Source: Lachnospiraceae bacterium
GTDB taxonomy: Bacteria > Bacillota > Clostridia > Lachnospirales > Lachnospiraceae
Direction: 5' to 3'
Assembly (NCBI GenBank): GCA_028696165.1
Contig: JAQVHQ010000038.1
Span: forward strand, 1 to 34,586
DNA length: 34,586 nt
Each line of letters begins with the position of its first letter. Position 1 is the first letter of the stretch. A program made the translations under genes and the position numbers. Of the stretch, positions 14,803-23,495 are shown piece by piece. The notes under the pieces are model-generated. The model was not told the DNA's origin and did no database searches. It worked only from the letters and a program-made list of their open reading frames with translations.

Positions 14803-16134
14803 TTAAAGTTTTCGTTTTTTATCTGGATCAAATAATGGTGCCTGTGCTACTCGTGCTTTTATCTCCTTTTGCATTTGTCCTTTGTATCCCCAAATAACTG
14901 TTACTCCATTATCTGGCACGCATAGATCAACATCAAGTACGCATAACGAAATCATCTTTCTAAAGTAAACACTATATGCTCTACTCATAGAAATACCCAC
15001 CAACTTACCATCTTTCATAACTTTATCCGGTGCGATTTCATAATCACGTGGCATAACAAATTGTTTGTACAGATTTCCTTCTCGATAAAGAGAATCATTT
15101 ACATCTTTTACATCTTCATCATCCCATATGAGAGTACATATTTTTCTCTTTGGATTAGCTTTCTCTTCTTTCAGTATGTCAGATCCTGGGAAATCATGAT
15201 CAAAGGTAAGTGAATACCCCCAGCCTAATTCAACCGGGCTAAAAACAGCATCCATAGCTCCTGCCTCTGCACTTCCTCCTGGTTTTCTTGACAATGCTCC
15301 CATCTGGAAATAAGCCACAGGACCTAACTCTTGACAAAATTTTTTTGTTTTTTCATCTTCTGGATCAAATAGGGCTGGTGTAAAGTCCCAAGTTGCAGTT
15401 GGAAAACATGCTTCCACATGATTCACACCCTTCGCTAGATTTCCAACCTTTGTCACTCCACCGAACTGCTCTCCGATTTTTAATATTTGATTATAGATGT
15501 CAACTCCCGCCTCACTAGGACCCTGTAGTTCAAATCCGATATTCCCTGACATTCCTTGGCGAAGTGCTTGCACACAGGTATTACATATTTCAATATCCTT
15601 ACTATGCATATAGGATACATCATGCAGTTCAACCCCCTTGATAGTCTCCAATATCTCTAACGATCTCGGTCCCTGCACCTGATATACGAAATAATCATCG
15701 GAACAAATACGACATGTTGCATTCCACTTTTCATCTTGTCTTAAGCAAAAATCCACCCAATTTACAAAATTAGGTCCCCCACTTATACGGAATTTTTCTT
15801 CACCTAAGCGAAGCATAATTCCTTCTCCAATTACCTTACCCCGATTGTTTGTACATACAACATGTTTACCCTGTCCAACCTGGAACGGATTAATGCGAAT
15901 GCCACTAATCGTCTGCATAAAAGCAAGTACATCTGGGCCTTCTAATTCAGCCTTGAAAATATCTGACCAGTCTCCTATCATACATCCTGTTTTCCACAAC
16001 ATACACTCATCAATCCAATTTGTAAATTCATATGGACTATAACTACCAATGAAAAAGGAATGCACCGTTGCCTTGTAATCCACCGGAATCTCCTTTGTGT
16101 AAGGGATCACAGCATTTTCAAAATCTTTACTCAT
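14803..16134 (-). CDS. LigM/DesA-like tetrahydrofolate-dependent O-demethylase (GcvT family)
   Basis: The protein is a GcvT-type (aminomethyltransferase) fold of about 443 residues. It follows the pattern of the LigM/DesA O-demethylases that move the methyl group of vanillate or syringate to tetrahydrofolate: YEFTNWIDECMLWKTG, IGDWSDIFK, VGQGKHVVC..GKVIGEGI, QVQGPRSLEI, ALRQGMSGNIGFEL, FSPVELGWGY, TFDHDFPGSDIL, GKLVGISMSRAYS and a C-terminal WGYKGQMQKEIKA. It lacks the corrinoid partners of acetogen O-demethylases. The ATG at 16134 has GGGTGG upstream; a GTG at 16143 is less well placed. It is a single gene with its own terminator, divergent from a LysR gene. Glycine-cleavage GcvT is unlikely because of length and the aromatic-demethylase motifs. 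The substrate (a methoxylated aromatic) is inferred. Confidence 0.75.
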   Translation of the reverse strand: MSKDFENAVIPYTKEIPVDYKATVHSFFIGSYSPYEFTNWIDECMLWKTGCMIGDWSDIFKAELEGPDVLAFMQTISGIRINPFQVGQGKHVVCTNNRGKVIGEGIMLRLGEEKFRISGGPNFVNWVDFCLRQDEKWNATCRICSDDYFVYQVQGPRSLEILETIKGVELHDVSYMHSKDIEICNTCVQALRQGMSGNIGFELQGPSEAGVDIYNQILKIGEQFGGVTKVGNLAKGVNHVEACFPTATWDFTPALFDPEDEKTKKFCQELGPVAYFQMGALSRKPGGSAEAGAMDAVFSPVELGWGYSLTFDHDFPGSDILKEEKANPKRKICTLIWDDEDVKDVNDSLYREGNLYKQFVMPRDYEIAPDKVMKDGKLVGISMSRAYSVYFRKMISLCVLDVDLCVPDNGVTVIWGYKGQMQKEIKARVAQAPLFDPDKKRKL

Positions 16135-16248
16135 AATTACCACCCTTTCCTGCGATATTCAAAATATTCTATCGCATTCGTTTTCTTAAGATGATATAAT
16201 TATAAGGCAGCACTCTGATAAACGGATATGACCATTTCAATGTGGTTA

Positions 16249-16261
16249 TGCATTTTATGCA
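16249..16261. promoter_or_regulatory. inverted repeat, possible LysR operator
   Basis: TGCAT (16249-16253) and ATGCA (16257-16261) form an inverted repeat just upstream of the LysR start, in the 145-base gap shared with the O-demethylase gene. A TATAAT at 16195-16200 sits in the same gap. The short palindrome is compatible with a LysR autoregulatory site. Confidence 0.35.
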
Positions 16262-16279
16262 ACACAACGAGGATATTGT

Positions 16280-17158
16280 ATGAAAATCGAGTACATGAAA
16301 GAATTACTTGCAATTGAGAAATATGGCACATATTCTCTTGCAGCACAAAAATTATATATAACACAATCCGCTCTTAGTCGTCATATAAACAATATGGAGC
16401 AAGAGTTAAATATTATTCTAGTCGAACGTGATACACATAAAACAGCGCTGACAGAAGCTGGAAAAGAGACCTGCAAATCTTTCCAAAAAATTCTTCACGA
16501 ATACAGTGTTCTCACAGACAAACTAACTATCCAAAAAAGTGGTATGAATGGTACCTTGCGATTGGGTATGCTTTATTACACTATCAGTTCTGATTTTAAA
16601 AATATTTTGCCACGATTTTGTTCCGAGTATCCAAATGTGTGCTTAAAGAGATTTTCCTATCAGCCTCAGGAAATATATAACGCCTTACTAAATGACTCCC
16701 TTGATATTGGTGTATTGGCAAAAGCTGAATATCCGACAGAGGACCTCCTCTGTTTCCATGATTTTGCATGTTCCAGTGGAATCGTAATGGTTGCCAAAGA
16801 TCATCCCCTATCCTTAAAAGAATCGTTAACACTAAACGAATTGAAAAATGAGCCAATTATATTACTTAGCGAAGATCCTTGCACCTCTCGTTCTATTACT
16901 GAAGCCCTTTCTAGATGCAACTTCACACCAAAATCAATCATATATACAGATCAAATTGACTCTGTGCCTTTTAGCATTCTTTCTTCTGGTGGTGTACACA
17001 TCAATGGTTCTGGCTTAGTATTTCCAGGATACGAGGATACCATTAAAGTCATCCCCATTGTTGATGCACAAATGAGTTTCACAAAATCCTTTGTTTACCG
17101 CAAAAGCAATGACAATCCTATAATCCCTTTATTTTTAAATATTGCATCATCAAAATAA
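16280..17158 (+). CDS. LysR-family regulator of the O-demethylase gene
   Basis: A 292-residue LysR protein: helix-turn-helix region MKELLAIEKYGTYSLAAQ, YITQSALSRHINNMEQEL, then an effector domain with the usual LRLGMLYY start and the conserved MVAKDHPLS and INGSG..FPG features. GAGGA precedes the ATG at good spacing. Head-to-head with the LigM-like gene, so it probably activates that gene in response to the methoxylated substrate or its product. It differs clearly from the LysR at 10298-11140. Confidence 0.9.
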   Translation: MKIEYMKELLAIEKYGTYSLAAQKLYITQSALSRHINNMEQELNIILVERDTHKTALTEAGKETCKSFQKILHEYSVLTDKLTIQKSGMNGTLRLGMLYYTISSDFKNILPRFCSEYPNVCLKRFSYQPQEIYNALLNDSLDIGVLAKAEYPTEDLLCFHDFACSSGIVMVAKDHPLSLKESLTLNELKNEPIILLSEDPCTSRSITEALSRCNFTPKSIIYTDQIDSVPFSILSSGGVHINGSGLVFPGYEDTIKVIPIVDAQMSFTKSFVYRKSNDNPIIPLFLNIASSK

Positions 17159-17277
17159 GTCAGTGTTTATGCGTACTCCGCCAACACTTTTACCTACTAA
17201 ACACCCATTTAAGTCACCTAAGTCTGTACTTTTATAACATTTTACCTACCAAAATGCAGTGTTTCAAAGCAATATGG

Positions 17278-17433
17278 CTACAGGTAAACGTATGCACGTA
17301 TATCCAGCATTTCAGATAGCAATTTCAAAATCATTGTTACATAATAATCTTTTTCTACAACCTCTATATCCAGCTGCAAAATCTCACTTGCTGATTCAAT
17401 GACCTCGCGGAACAGCTCTTTATCTTCACGCAA
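17278..17433 (-). pseudogene. N-terminal remnant of AbiEii toxin
   Basis: From a TTG at 17433 the frame reads LREDKELFREVIESAS ... DIEVVEKDYYVTMILKLLSE, the typical first 40 residues of AbiEii-family nucleotidyltransferase toxins. It stops at a TAG at 17278-17280, after 51 codons. The nucleotidyltransferase motif (GGTSLSK and the catalytic aspartates) is absent. It overlaps the end of the antitoxin frame by eight bases, the usual arrangement for the pair. The toxin is dead. Confidence 0.8.
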
Positions 17434-18063
17434 ATATATTGTCCAACCTCATTTCATATATATATTTATACGTTTTTAATGGAAACTCTGAGATGTACCG
17501 ATCCACTTCATCCCGGTTAATCTGATTAGTTTTGATATATTGTACAAGCTGATTTTTCACTAATTCAGGTTCATTATCTGCATATATATTCAGATCTTTC
17601 AATAATTCTAATAGCTGCAGAACTTTATAATTGCTCTCATTTACAGATACCGGTGGTTTCCTTACTACATAAGTGGACCTGCCAACCTCTATCTCTCTCA
17701 CAATGGCAGACATATTGTTACTGACAATTTCTTTACCGGAACCTGTGTACTGATGCCAAGATAATTCGCTAATGTATGCCCTGAATAATAGCCTATATGC
17801 TTTCCGTTTCTTTCGATATATTTTCGTTGAGCCACAAAATCTGCACTCAATCCTACTGCACCTTTTAATCGAGATTTCTTAGGAAAATAATATACTCCAT
17901 TCTCAAACCTCATCAGTTCTCCTGTGTCTACCAGTTTTTTAATCTGTTGTCTTTTATTTGCTTCGCTAAAACCTTCTATCTGAATATCAATAGTAAAAAT
18001 CGGTTCGCCTTCTTCATAATGTTCTTTTAAATACGAAAGCAACATATACTCACCTCTATTCAC
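17426..18063 (-). pseudogene. AbiEi-type antitoxin, frameshifted
   Basis: The first frame (17698-18063) encodes a winged-helix start (YMLLSYLKEHYEEGEPIF, GVYYFPKK) and the HTLANYLGISTQVPVKK segment. The continuation (IVSNNMSAIVREIEVG, then VVRKPPVSVN and a helical tail ending DNIFA) lies in another frame starting near 17745. A one-base loss in an AAA run at the junction explains the break. The intact protein would be about 200 residues, as expected for AbiEi (DUF6088-like) antitoxins, which repress their own operon and neutralise AbiEii. With the toxin truncated, the antitoxin is free to decay. Confidence 0.8.
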
Positions 18064-18390
18064 GTTTTATAATCACTACTATTACTTATCGTTATTTCAC
18101 CAACCAATTGCAATTATAGTCAAATAGTCTTCCCAAATTATTCTCCTTTATCCTTTTTTGCGCGAATCATACCTTAATAACGATACAACAAACTATAAGT
18201 CAAAAGAACACGAAGCGGAGCTGTAATTCAATCCCACTTCCTAAATCTTTCCTATAATTGTACCATTATGTTCTCAAACGGAATAATGAAACCCAGCCGA
18301 CAATATCAAATAACTACCATAGTTTCCTTGATATTCCCGCCTGGGTTTCCCTCGTGTTGATCTTTAGGTCCAAAAATCCCATTGCCTGAT
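18064..18390. other. gene-free gap between AbiE remnant and MazG-like gene
   Basis: This stretch of about 327 bases has no convincing reading frame. It contains the likely AbiEi promoter region on the left, including direct AT-rich sequence, and the nested palindrome at 18288-18349 on the right. Confidence 0.5.
18288..18349. other. 62-nt nested palindrome, candidate structured RNA or terminator
   Basis: Three stems nest in register: GAAACCCAG (18288-18296) with CTGGGTTTC (18341-18349), AATATCAA (18302-18309) with TTGATATT (18328-18335), and AACTA (18312-18316) with TAGTT (18320-18324) over a CCA loop. The intervening internal loops are symmetric in length (CCGAC opposite CCCGC; AT opposite TCC). 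It lies 41 bases past the stop of the MazG-like gene, so it may be that operon's terminator, but it has no T-run on the minus strand and is longer than usual. A small mobile palindrome is also possible. Confidence 0.6.
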
Positions 18391-18726
18391 TTAAAGTTTC
18401 GTATATTTTTCGCTTTTCCCTTTTGCTTTTTCTATAGGGTATTTCGCATTATTTGCTATAATTTTTTCTTGCACAATCGTATCCAAATCAAGACCACAAG
18501 CATCTGCCATAAGTACACAATAATTTACTACATCTGCAAGTTCTTCTTTGATTTTCTCTTGCTTACCTTCATTTGATATATTAGCACCGCTCCACTGAAA
18601 TACTTCAAGAAGTTCAGCAGCTTCTAAAGAAATGGAAATTGCAAGATCCTTTGGATTATGAAATTGCTTCCAATCTCTGTCATCTCTAAACTTTAATATC
18701 TGATTAATTGTTTCTTGTGTCATCAT
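18391..18726 (-). CDS. MazG-like nucleotide pyrophosphohydrolase
   Basis: The 111-residue protein has the all-alpha NTP-pyrophosphatase metal-binding pattern: LEAAELLEVFQW (Glu35, Glu38) and EELADVVNYC (Glu62, Asp65). The length and motifs fit RS21-C6/dCTPase-like members, which hydrolyse (d)NTPs to monophosphates. Its start overlaps the stop of the 584-residue ATPase gene by four bases (ATGA), so the two are translationally coupled. In a defence setting it could deplete nucleotides; alternatively it sanitises modified nucleotides. Cytoplasmic. Confidence 0.85.
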   Translation of the reverse strand: MMTQETINQILKFRDDRDWKQFHNPKDLAISISLEAAELLEVFQWSGANISNEGKQEKIKEELADVVNYCVLMADACGLDLDTIVQEKIIANNAKYPIEKAKGKSEKYTKL

Positions 18727-20477
18727 TTTCCTCCTGCCTTTAACAGTGCCTTTCTAAGTTCATCGTCACACGCATATATGTATAGTCCTTCAACACCACG
18801 TGTCATTAATATCCGCACCTCATGTTGCGTTAGTTCGGCACCAAATTTTTTCTTTGTTCCATCCGCTAACGTTCTGTTTTGAATCATCTTTTTATAATTT
18901 TTTTCTGATGGATCAAAAACAATTTTTCCATCTTTGTATTTTACAGACGGACCTAATATTACCCCTGCATAATTAAGATCAAATCCTTGGATTGTAAATG
19001 TTGAACCCACCTCATCTATTGTCTGCGGTTGCTCTGCCCAAGATAACGACTTAATATTGCGTTTTTCTTTTGCAGACATTTCTTGTTCTAGCTCACGATT
19101 CCAAGGTTTATGCCATTTTCCAATTATGACTTCCCAATACTTCCGAACTCTTTTTGCCATAGCTTTCTTATTATTGTAATCCCAGTCATATGTAGCAATT
19201 AGTCTTGATAATTTATGATTCTCGTCCTCAGCTTTTTTCTTTAACGCGTTTTCCAATTCTTCTGGTGTATCAAATATCCGAATCTCATATCCACCTTTAT
19301 TAGTTGGAATCGTTGATAATTCCTTTTCATTTGTAAATCTATCAATCCAATCAACAATTTCCTTTGAAGCTTGAATTCTAAGCTGATTCTTCAGTTGAAA
19401 ATAGTTATCAGTCTGTTTCGCCTGTTTTCTGAACTTATCTAGTACCTGTGCTTCCCAATATTGCTCCGTAGTCAGAATTTGATTTTCATCAAACATTACA
19501 ACGGTTACTCTTGCTCTATCAATAATATCTTGAAGCTGATTTTCACCTTGATAGGATTGCTTACCCTGTGTTAGTAATAAGTGTGCCTCATCAATAAATG
19601 CGACATCAACCGGGTTCTCTGGTTTATGCTTATTAATAAAAGAGGTTGGTTTGCAAACAACCTCTCCATATTTATCTGTCAATCCTAGTTTTTGTGCAAT
19701 CTGAGAATAAACTGTAATTTGCTCATCATGATTAACCATCAAATAACCACTTATATTTTGTCTAACTTCTTCCGCTCTAGAATAGAGTTCATAGAAAGTG
19801 CTGCTATTCAAAACTGTTTTTCCAGTTCCTGCTTCTCCTTCAATAAAAATAATTTGGTGGTTCTCTCCAGATTCTAATACGTCCATAACTCGTTCTATAA
19901 TAATGTCTTTTATCGCTTCTTGATCTGTCGTCAACTTATGAAGTGGTGATGCTTTAAATACAGCCGAATCCTTTATTGCACTTTCCTTCGGAAAAAGTTC
20001 CCTATCATATTTGCGTAATCGTCCCCACATCATTCTAAAAATATCATCAAGCTCTGAAGCCGGATAGTACTTGTTCTGTGGATTTCCACGCATGTTGTGA
20101 ATTTTCCTTACACGATCAACACTCATCAAATAGAGCATCAAACGATTCTCTATATCCAATGTTAATGATTTATTAAAATGTTCGTGTCCAATCACATACA
20201 AACTAGCATTATGTTTATTTAACTGTGATTGCCACTTATCCCCATCTCCACAATTATCATAATGCTGTTTTGTTCTCTGTATTACATTATTAGACTCTCC
20301 AATATAAACTTCATAATCATCTGTATCTTTCCAGTTATGAATATATACAGTTGGAAACTGAAGCATAATATCTTGTTCTTTTTCAGTTGTATTTTCCCGC
20401 AATTCCTGTTGGAACTTTTTCAGTCCCTCCACATTATCATCAAACTTATGAACTATAGGTTCAATTTTTTTCCCCAT
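18723..20477 (-). CDS. GIY-YIG nuclease fused to DUF2075 P-loop ATPase
   Basis: The first 130 residues carry a GIY-YIG-like nuclease fold: VYIHNW at 44-49, VYIGES at 57-62, Arg68 and Glu110 in the expected order (His47 stands in the first motif). Residues 185-580 form a DUF2075 helicase-like domain: Walker A GEAGTGKT (214-221), Walker B VAFIDEAH (292-299), a sensor-like VVMFDENQ (326-333), and C-terminal motifs IQGFDLNYAGVILG and LMTRGVEGLYIYACDD, where a Schlafen/UvrD-like helicase has its arginine finger. GGATAC precedes the ATG weakly. It forms a tight two-gene unit with the MazG-like gene. Similar GIY-YIG/DUF2075 proteins are annotated in many bacteria, but the function is not established to my knowledge; a nucleic-acid-cleaving defence ATPase is the inference. 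Confidence 0.8.
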   Translation of the reverse strand: MGKKIEPIVHKFDDNVEGLKKFQQELRENTTEKEQDIMLQFPTVYIHNWKDTDDYEVYIGESNNVIQRTKQHYDNCGDGDKWQSQLNKHNASLYVIGHEHFNKSLTLDIENRLMLYLMSVDRVRKIHNMRGNPQNKYYPASELDDIFRMMWGRLRKYDRELFPKESAIKDSAVFKASPLHKLTTDQEAIKDIIIERVMDVLESGENHQIIFIEGEAGTGKTVLNSSTFYELYSRAEEVRQNISGYLMVNHDEQITVYSQIAQKLGLTDKYGEVVCKPTSFINKHKPENPVDVAFIDEAHLLLTQGKQSYQGENQLQDIIDRARVTVVMFDENQILTTEQYWEAQVLDKFRKQAKQTDNYFQLKNQLRIQASKEIVDWIDRFTNEKELSTIPTNKGGYEIRIFDTPEELENALKKKAEDENHKLSRLIATYDWDYNNKKAMAKRVRKYWEVIIGKWHKPWNRELEQEMSAKEKRNIKSLSWAEQPQTIDEVGSTFTIQGFDLNYAGVILGPSVKYKDGKIVFDPSEKNYKKMIQNRTLADGTKKKFGAELTQHEVRILMTRGVEGLYIYACDDELRKALLKAGGK

Positions 20478-20661
20478 GATATGTATCCTTTATTTATTCT
20501 TATTTTTCAGTCTTCGTGGAGCCCTTGGCTTAAAAATATCCGGTGATAAAAGCCATCATTTTTCTACTAATTCAGCTCCTGAAACACATCCTTCTTTACA
20601 CGAAATTTCTATTTTAAGTATATTCCTTATAACGAACAGTTTCAACACCATTTATACTCAA

Positions 20662-21054
20662 TCATAACATCTCTTTATAAAATATATAATGTAAATTATC
20701 CTCACCGCGGTAGATAACGATATCGTTTTTAATATCTTTTTTCTTTAATCTCCATCGGCTACCATCTGCAGCTGTATGCTGTGTTGTTTCATAATGTAGC
20801 TTATTCTGAACTGTTGCAAAAAAGTCTTTTGTTTCTGGTGCATTCAGATCATAATCTGCACTACATTGCGAATAGATATCTGTAATTTTCTGATAGAATC
20901 TTCTCTCGCTGGATCGAATATCGCGAATACGTTCTAACTGCTCATCAAAGTAATCTTTTCCATCAGTTGCAGTACGTTCCAAAATGGAACATACTGAATT
21001 TTCTTCCAGTTCTCCTGATTCAAAGATATTTTTTAGATGCTTCGTAATTGCCGA
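20662..21054 (-). pseudogene. RhuM-family remnant with internal deletion
   Basis: The frame shows AITKHLKNIFESGELEENSV, then ERTATDGKDY, a short jump, and YQKITDIYSQCSADYD with DFFATVQNKLHYETTQHTAAD. These are the front, middle and back blocks of RhuM (virulence/Fic-associated) proteins, but the 120 or so residues between TDGKDY and FDEQLERI are gone. The last 30 residues (KNDIVIYRGEDNLHYIFY) look like the beginning of another RhuM copy, so two deletions are likely. The open frame is shared with an upstream sugar-enzyme fragment. Confidence 0.6.
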
Positions 21055-21183
21055 GCGATGAAATATCTCGAATGGTCTTTCCCAATTTTCTAAATCTTTG
21101 CTGTAATAACAGTCAAACCTATCTGCTTTGATCCATGTGGTCTCGCTACGTGTACCGTAAAGATAGTACATACCTATTTCTTT
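21055..21183 (-). pseudogene. GH43-like N-terminal fragment
   Basis: About 43 residues directly after the GH78 stop read MYYLYGTR ... FDCYYSKDLENWERPFEIFHR. This is the first blade of the five-bladed propeller of GH43-type glycosidases (YYLYGTR and SKDLENW motifs). The rest of the enzyme (about 250 residues or more, with catalytic acids) is replaced by the RhuM remnant at about 21054. A GH43-like enzyme would make sense beside a rhamnosidase, so a deletion seems to have removed the third gene of the operon. Confidence 0.55.
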
Positions 21184-23476
21184 ATGACCATACAACCACT
21201 TTTTTATTTCGAACTTCCAGATTCGATACGTCAATCTCTTTCTTCATGTTTTCCGAAACTTCTGTTTCTAATAAAATCTCATCCTCTGATTCTTTCACAT
21301 GTACTTTAATTGTGCCATTCGCAGATTCATATGTACATGAGAATTCTTTCATGGATTCTGGTAAATATGGTTTGATCAGTATCTCGGCAAAACCTGGCTT
21401 TTTGGGAATGATGCCTGCTATTCCGTTGTAATACCACTCTGTAATGTGTCCCATCATATCATGACAGTGACTACGAGGGTTTTCTTCCCAGTATTCGCCA
21501 AGTGTGGTAAGTCCATCTAAAACAAATGCGTAATACGATGGATGCGTCTCCTTTGTAATAAATTCACAGATAAGATCATTCATATCATATTTTGCTGCGG
21601 TCTGGATAATGTATGGCAGCCCTACTTCTCCGGATGAAAAGCAGTTCTTTTCTGCCAATGTCTGTCTAAATGCACACACAACATCCTCTGTTTTATCTTC
21701 CGGAACCATTCCCCAATAAAGAGGGAGTGCTTCACATGCCTGCGTCATCGTCAAGGAATCTTGATGTTCATAGCTTTTATATACCCACTGACCTTTTTCA
21801 TTCTGAACCAAAAGTCGATGATTATAATTATCACAAATTTCTTTTGCGAATGCCTGATATTCCTTGACATCTTCTTCAACTCCAAGAATTTCTGCAAACC
21901 AGGCTAAAGTCTTCGCATCGGCATAGAAAAATGCCGTTTCCACATTTTCACGTGCGAGCTCTTGCTCTGGATTTCCCCAATCGCCTAGTCCATGATTGAT
22001 AAAGCCTTCTTCTGTCACCTTACTTTTTAGGTAATTAAAATAACGTTTCCCAGCCTCATAATTGTCTTCGATGATTTTCTGATCACCGTAGAACATGTAA
22101 TGCCAGCGAGTTCCCAGGATACAGGTACTTCCCCATGGGATAATATCATAGAAACTTCCCATTCCCGGAACGGGCAAAACATTTGGAATATAGCATGGGC
22201 ACTGTGATGGCATCAGACCTTCACCAGGATAGAATTTGTTTCCCGCATAATCCAGGAAGAAGTCATCTTTCGTATGCTGCTCCACGCGCATATCCAGAAG
22301 GAATTTTTCCCATAGTAATTTTCCATCCTTCATATACATGATGGCTGGTGCCATTAAATGGTTCGGCTCCTGCCATGCAAATCGTTCGATTGTTGGGCAA
22401 TCTGTATGAACACTCACCATATTGGCTTCTACTGCTTTTTCCACCAGATCATAAATCTGTTCATATCGTCTATCATCACAGGCAAAACTTCCCGTCTGCT
22501 TCCATGCACTTGAGATTGCGTCTGCCTTGATTTCTTCTATCTCAATATCCTGTGAGCTTTTTTCAATGGCAATAAATCTGCATGCGAAGTATGTAAATTG
22601 CATGCGATACGCTTCCCACTCATCTTCTGTTCCCACAGTATAAGTGATGCAGTTGTCCACTGTAACCCAATTCTTGGCAACCTGATCCACATCTCCGTTT
22701 GCATCTAATTTTTCTGCCGGGTAAATACGAACGACATCTCCGGCTTTCCCCTTGATACGAAAACTCAAAAGACCAGACATATTTTGCTGAAAATCATAGA
22801 TGTCACGACCATTGGCCTGATGCATGTATCGGCCTTCATATTTCTTTATTACTTTGATTGCTGGCTGGAACTGCGAAATCAGTTTTCCCTTCGGGCTTTC
22901 ATCCTCATTCACAACAACTGCCTTCGTCCAGTCACAGTCATCGTAATCAGAGGTATTCCATCCGATTTGCAACCATGCTCCATTTATCGTCTCGGAACCA
23001 TACACATTGCTTTTACATACTGGATGCTTCATTGTTTTCCACGTATCATCAGCGAAAATGTTTTCCATTGTTCCATCTGTATATTTTATTTCCACAAGAC
23101 ATGCCAAAACCAGCATATCTCCATAAGGTTTATATGGATTTGGATTCGGTGGCATAAATTCAGGAAATGTAAATGTATAGTGTTCATCATTCTTAATATA
23201 CCAGCCATTTCCAACTTCTACGCCCAATACATTCTTGCCATTCTGTAACTGTTCTGTCACATCAAAAGTCACATACTCGATGAGTTTTTGATAATTTGTC
23301 CAGCCGGGATCCAGCTCATGGTCGGATACTTTTTCTCCATTTATTGAAAAAACAAACTGACCCAAACCACAAACTTTTGCCTGTGCACTTTCAATCTCTT
23401 TCTGAACTTCGATCTCTTTTCTAGCATAAAACGGTGATGATGTTCCATTTGAAATCCATTGTCCTAACATATTCAT
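21182..23476 (-). CDS. alpha-L-rhamnosidase, GH78
   Basis: The 764-residue protein has GH78 architecture: an N-terminal beta-sandwich (FVFSINGEKV..DPGWTNY, typical of Bac_rhamnosid_N), a middle domain, the (alpha/alpha)6 barrel and a C-terminal beta domain. At about residues 355-375 it has HTDCPTIERFAWQEPNHLM, a variant of the family TDCPQRDERLGW motif in which the Glu is the expected general acid. EYWEENPRSHCHDMMGH at about 660-676 fits the C-terminal half of the active site. It releases terminal rhamnose from plant glycosides or pectin. No signal peptide, so it acts on imported oligosaccharides. AGGAG precedes the ATG. It follows the sugar transporter gene by about 20 bases. Confidence 0.85.
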   Translation of the reverse strand: MNMLGQWISNGTSSPFYARKEIEVQKEIESAQAKVCGLGQFVFSINGEKVSDHELDPGWTNYQKLIEYVTFDVTEQLQNGKNVLGVEVGNGWYIKNDEHYTFTFPEFMPPNPNPYKPYGDMLVLACLVEIKYTDGTMENIFADDTWKTMKHPVCKSNVYGSETINGAWLQIGWNTSDYDDCDWTKAVVVNEDESPKGKLISQFQPAIKVIKKYEGRYMHQANGRDIYDFQQNMSGLLSFRIKGKAGDVVRIYPAEKLDANGDVDQVAKNWVTVDNCITYTVGTEDEWEAYRMQFTYFACRFIAIEKSSQDIEIEEIKADAISSAWKQTGSFACDDRRYEQIYDLVEKAVEANMVSVHTDCPTIERFAWQEPNHLMAPAIMYMKDGKLLWEKFLLDMRVEQHTKDDFFLDYAGNKFYPGEGLMPSQCPCYIPNVLPVPGMGSFYDIIPWGSTCILGTRWHYMFYGDQKIIEDNYEAGKRYFNYLKSKVTEEGFINHGLGDWGNPEQELARENVETAFFYADAKTLAWFAEILGVEEDVKEYQAFAKEICDNYNHRLLVQNEKGQWVYKSYEHQDSLTMTQACEALPLYWGMVPEDKTEDVVCAFRQTLAEKNCFSSGEVGLPYIIQTAAKYDMNDLICEFITKETHPSYYAFVLDGLTTLGEYWEENPRSHCHDMMGHITEWYYNGIAGIIPKKPGFAEILIKPYLPESMKEFSCTYESANGTIKVHVKESEDEILLETEVSENMKKEIDVSNLEVRNKKVVVWS

Positions 23477-23495
23477 TTACATTCTCCTGTTCTAA

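Noticed and set aside
20556-20642. Open stretch ending CKEGCVSGAELVEK between the ATPase gene and the RhuM remnant
   Set aside because: No start codon or ribosome site, stop codon directly upstream in frame, and no recognised family; probably random or remnant sequence.
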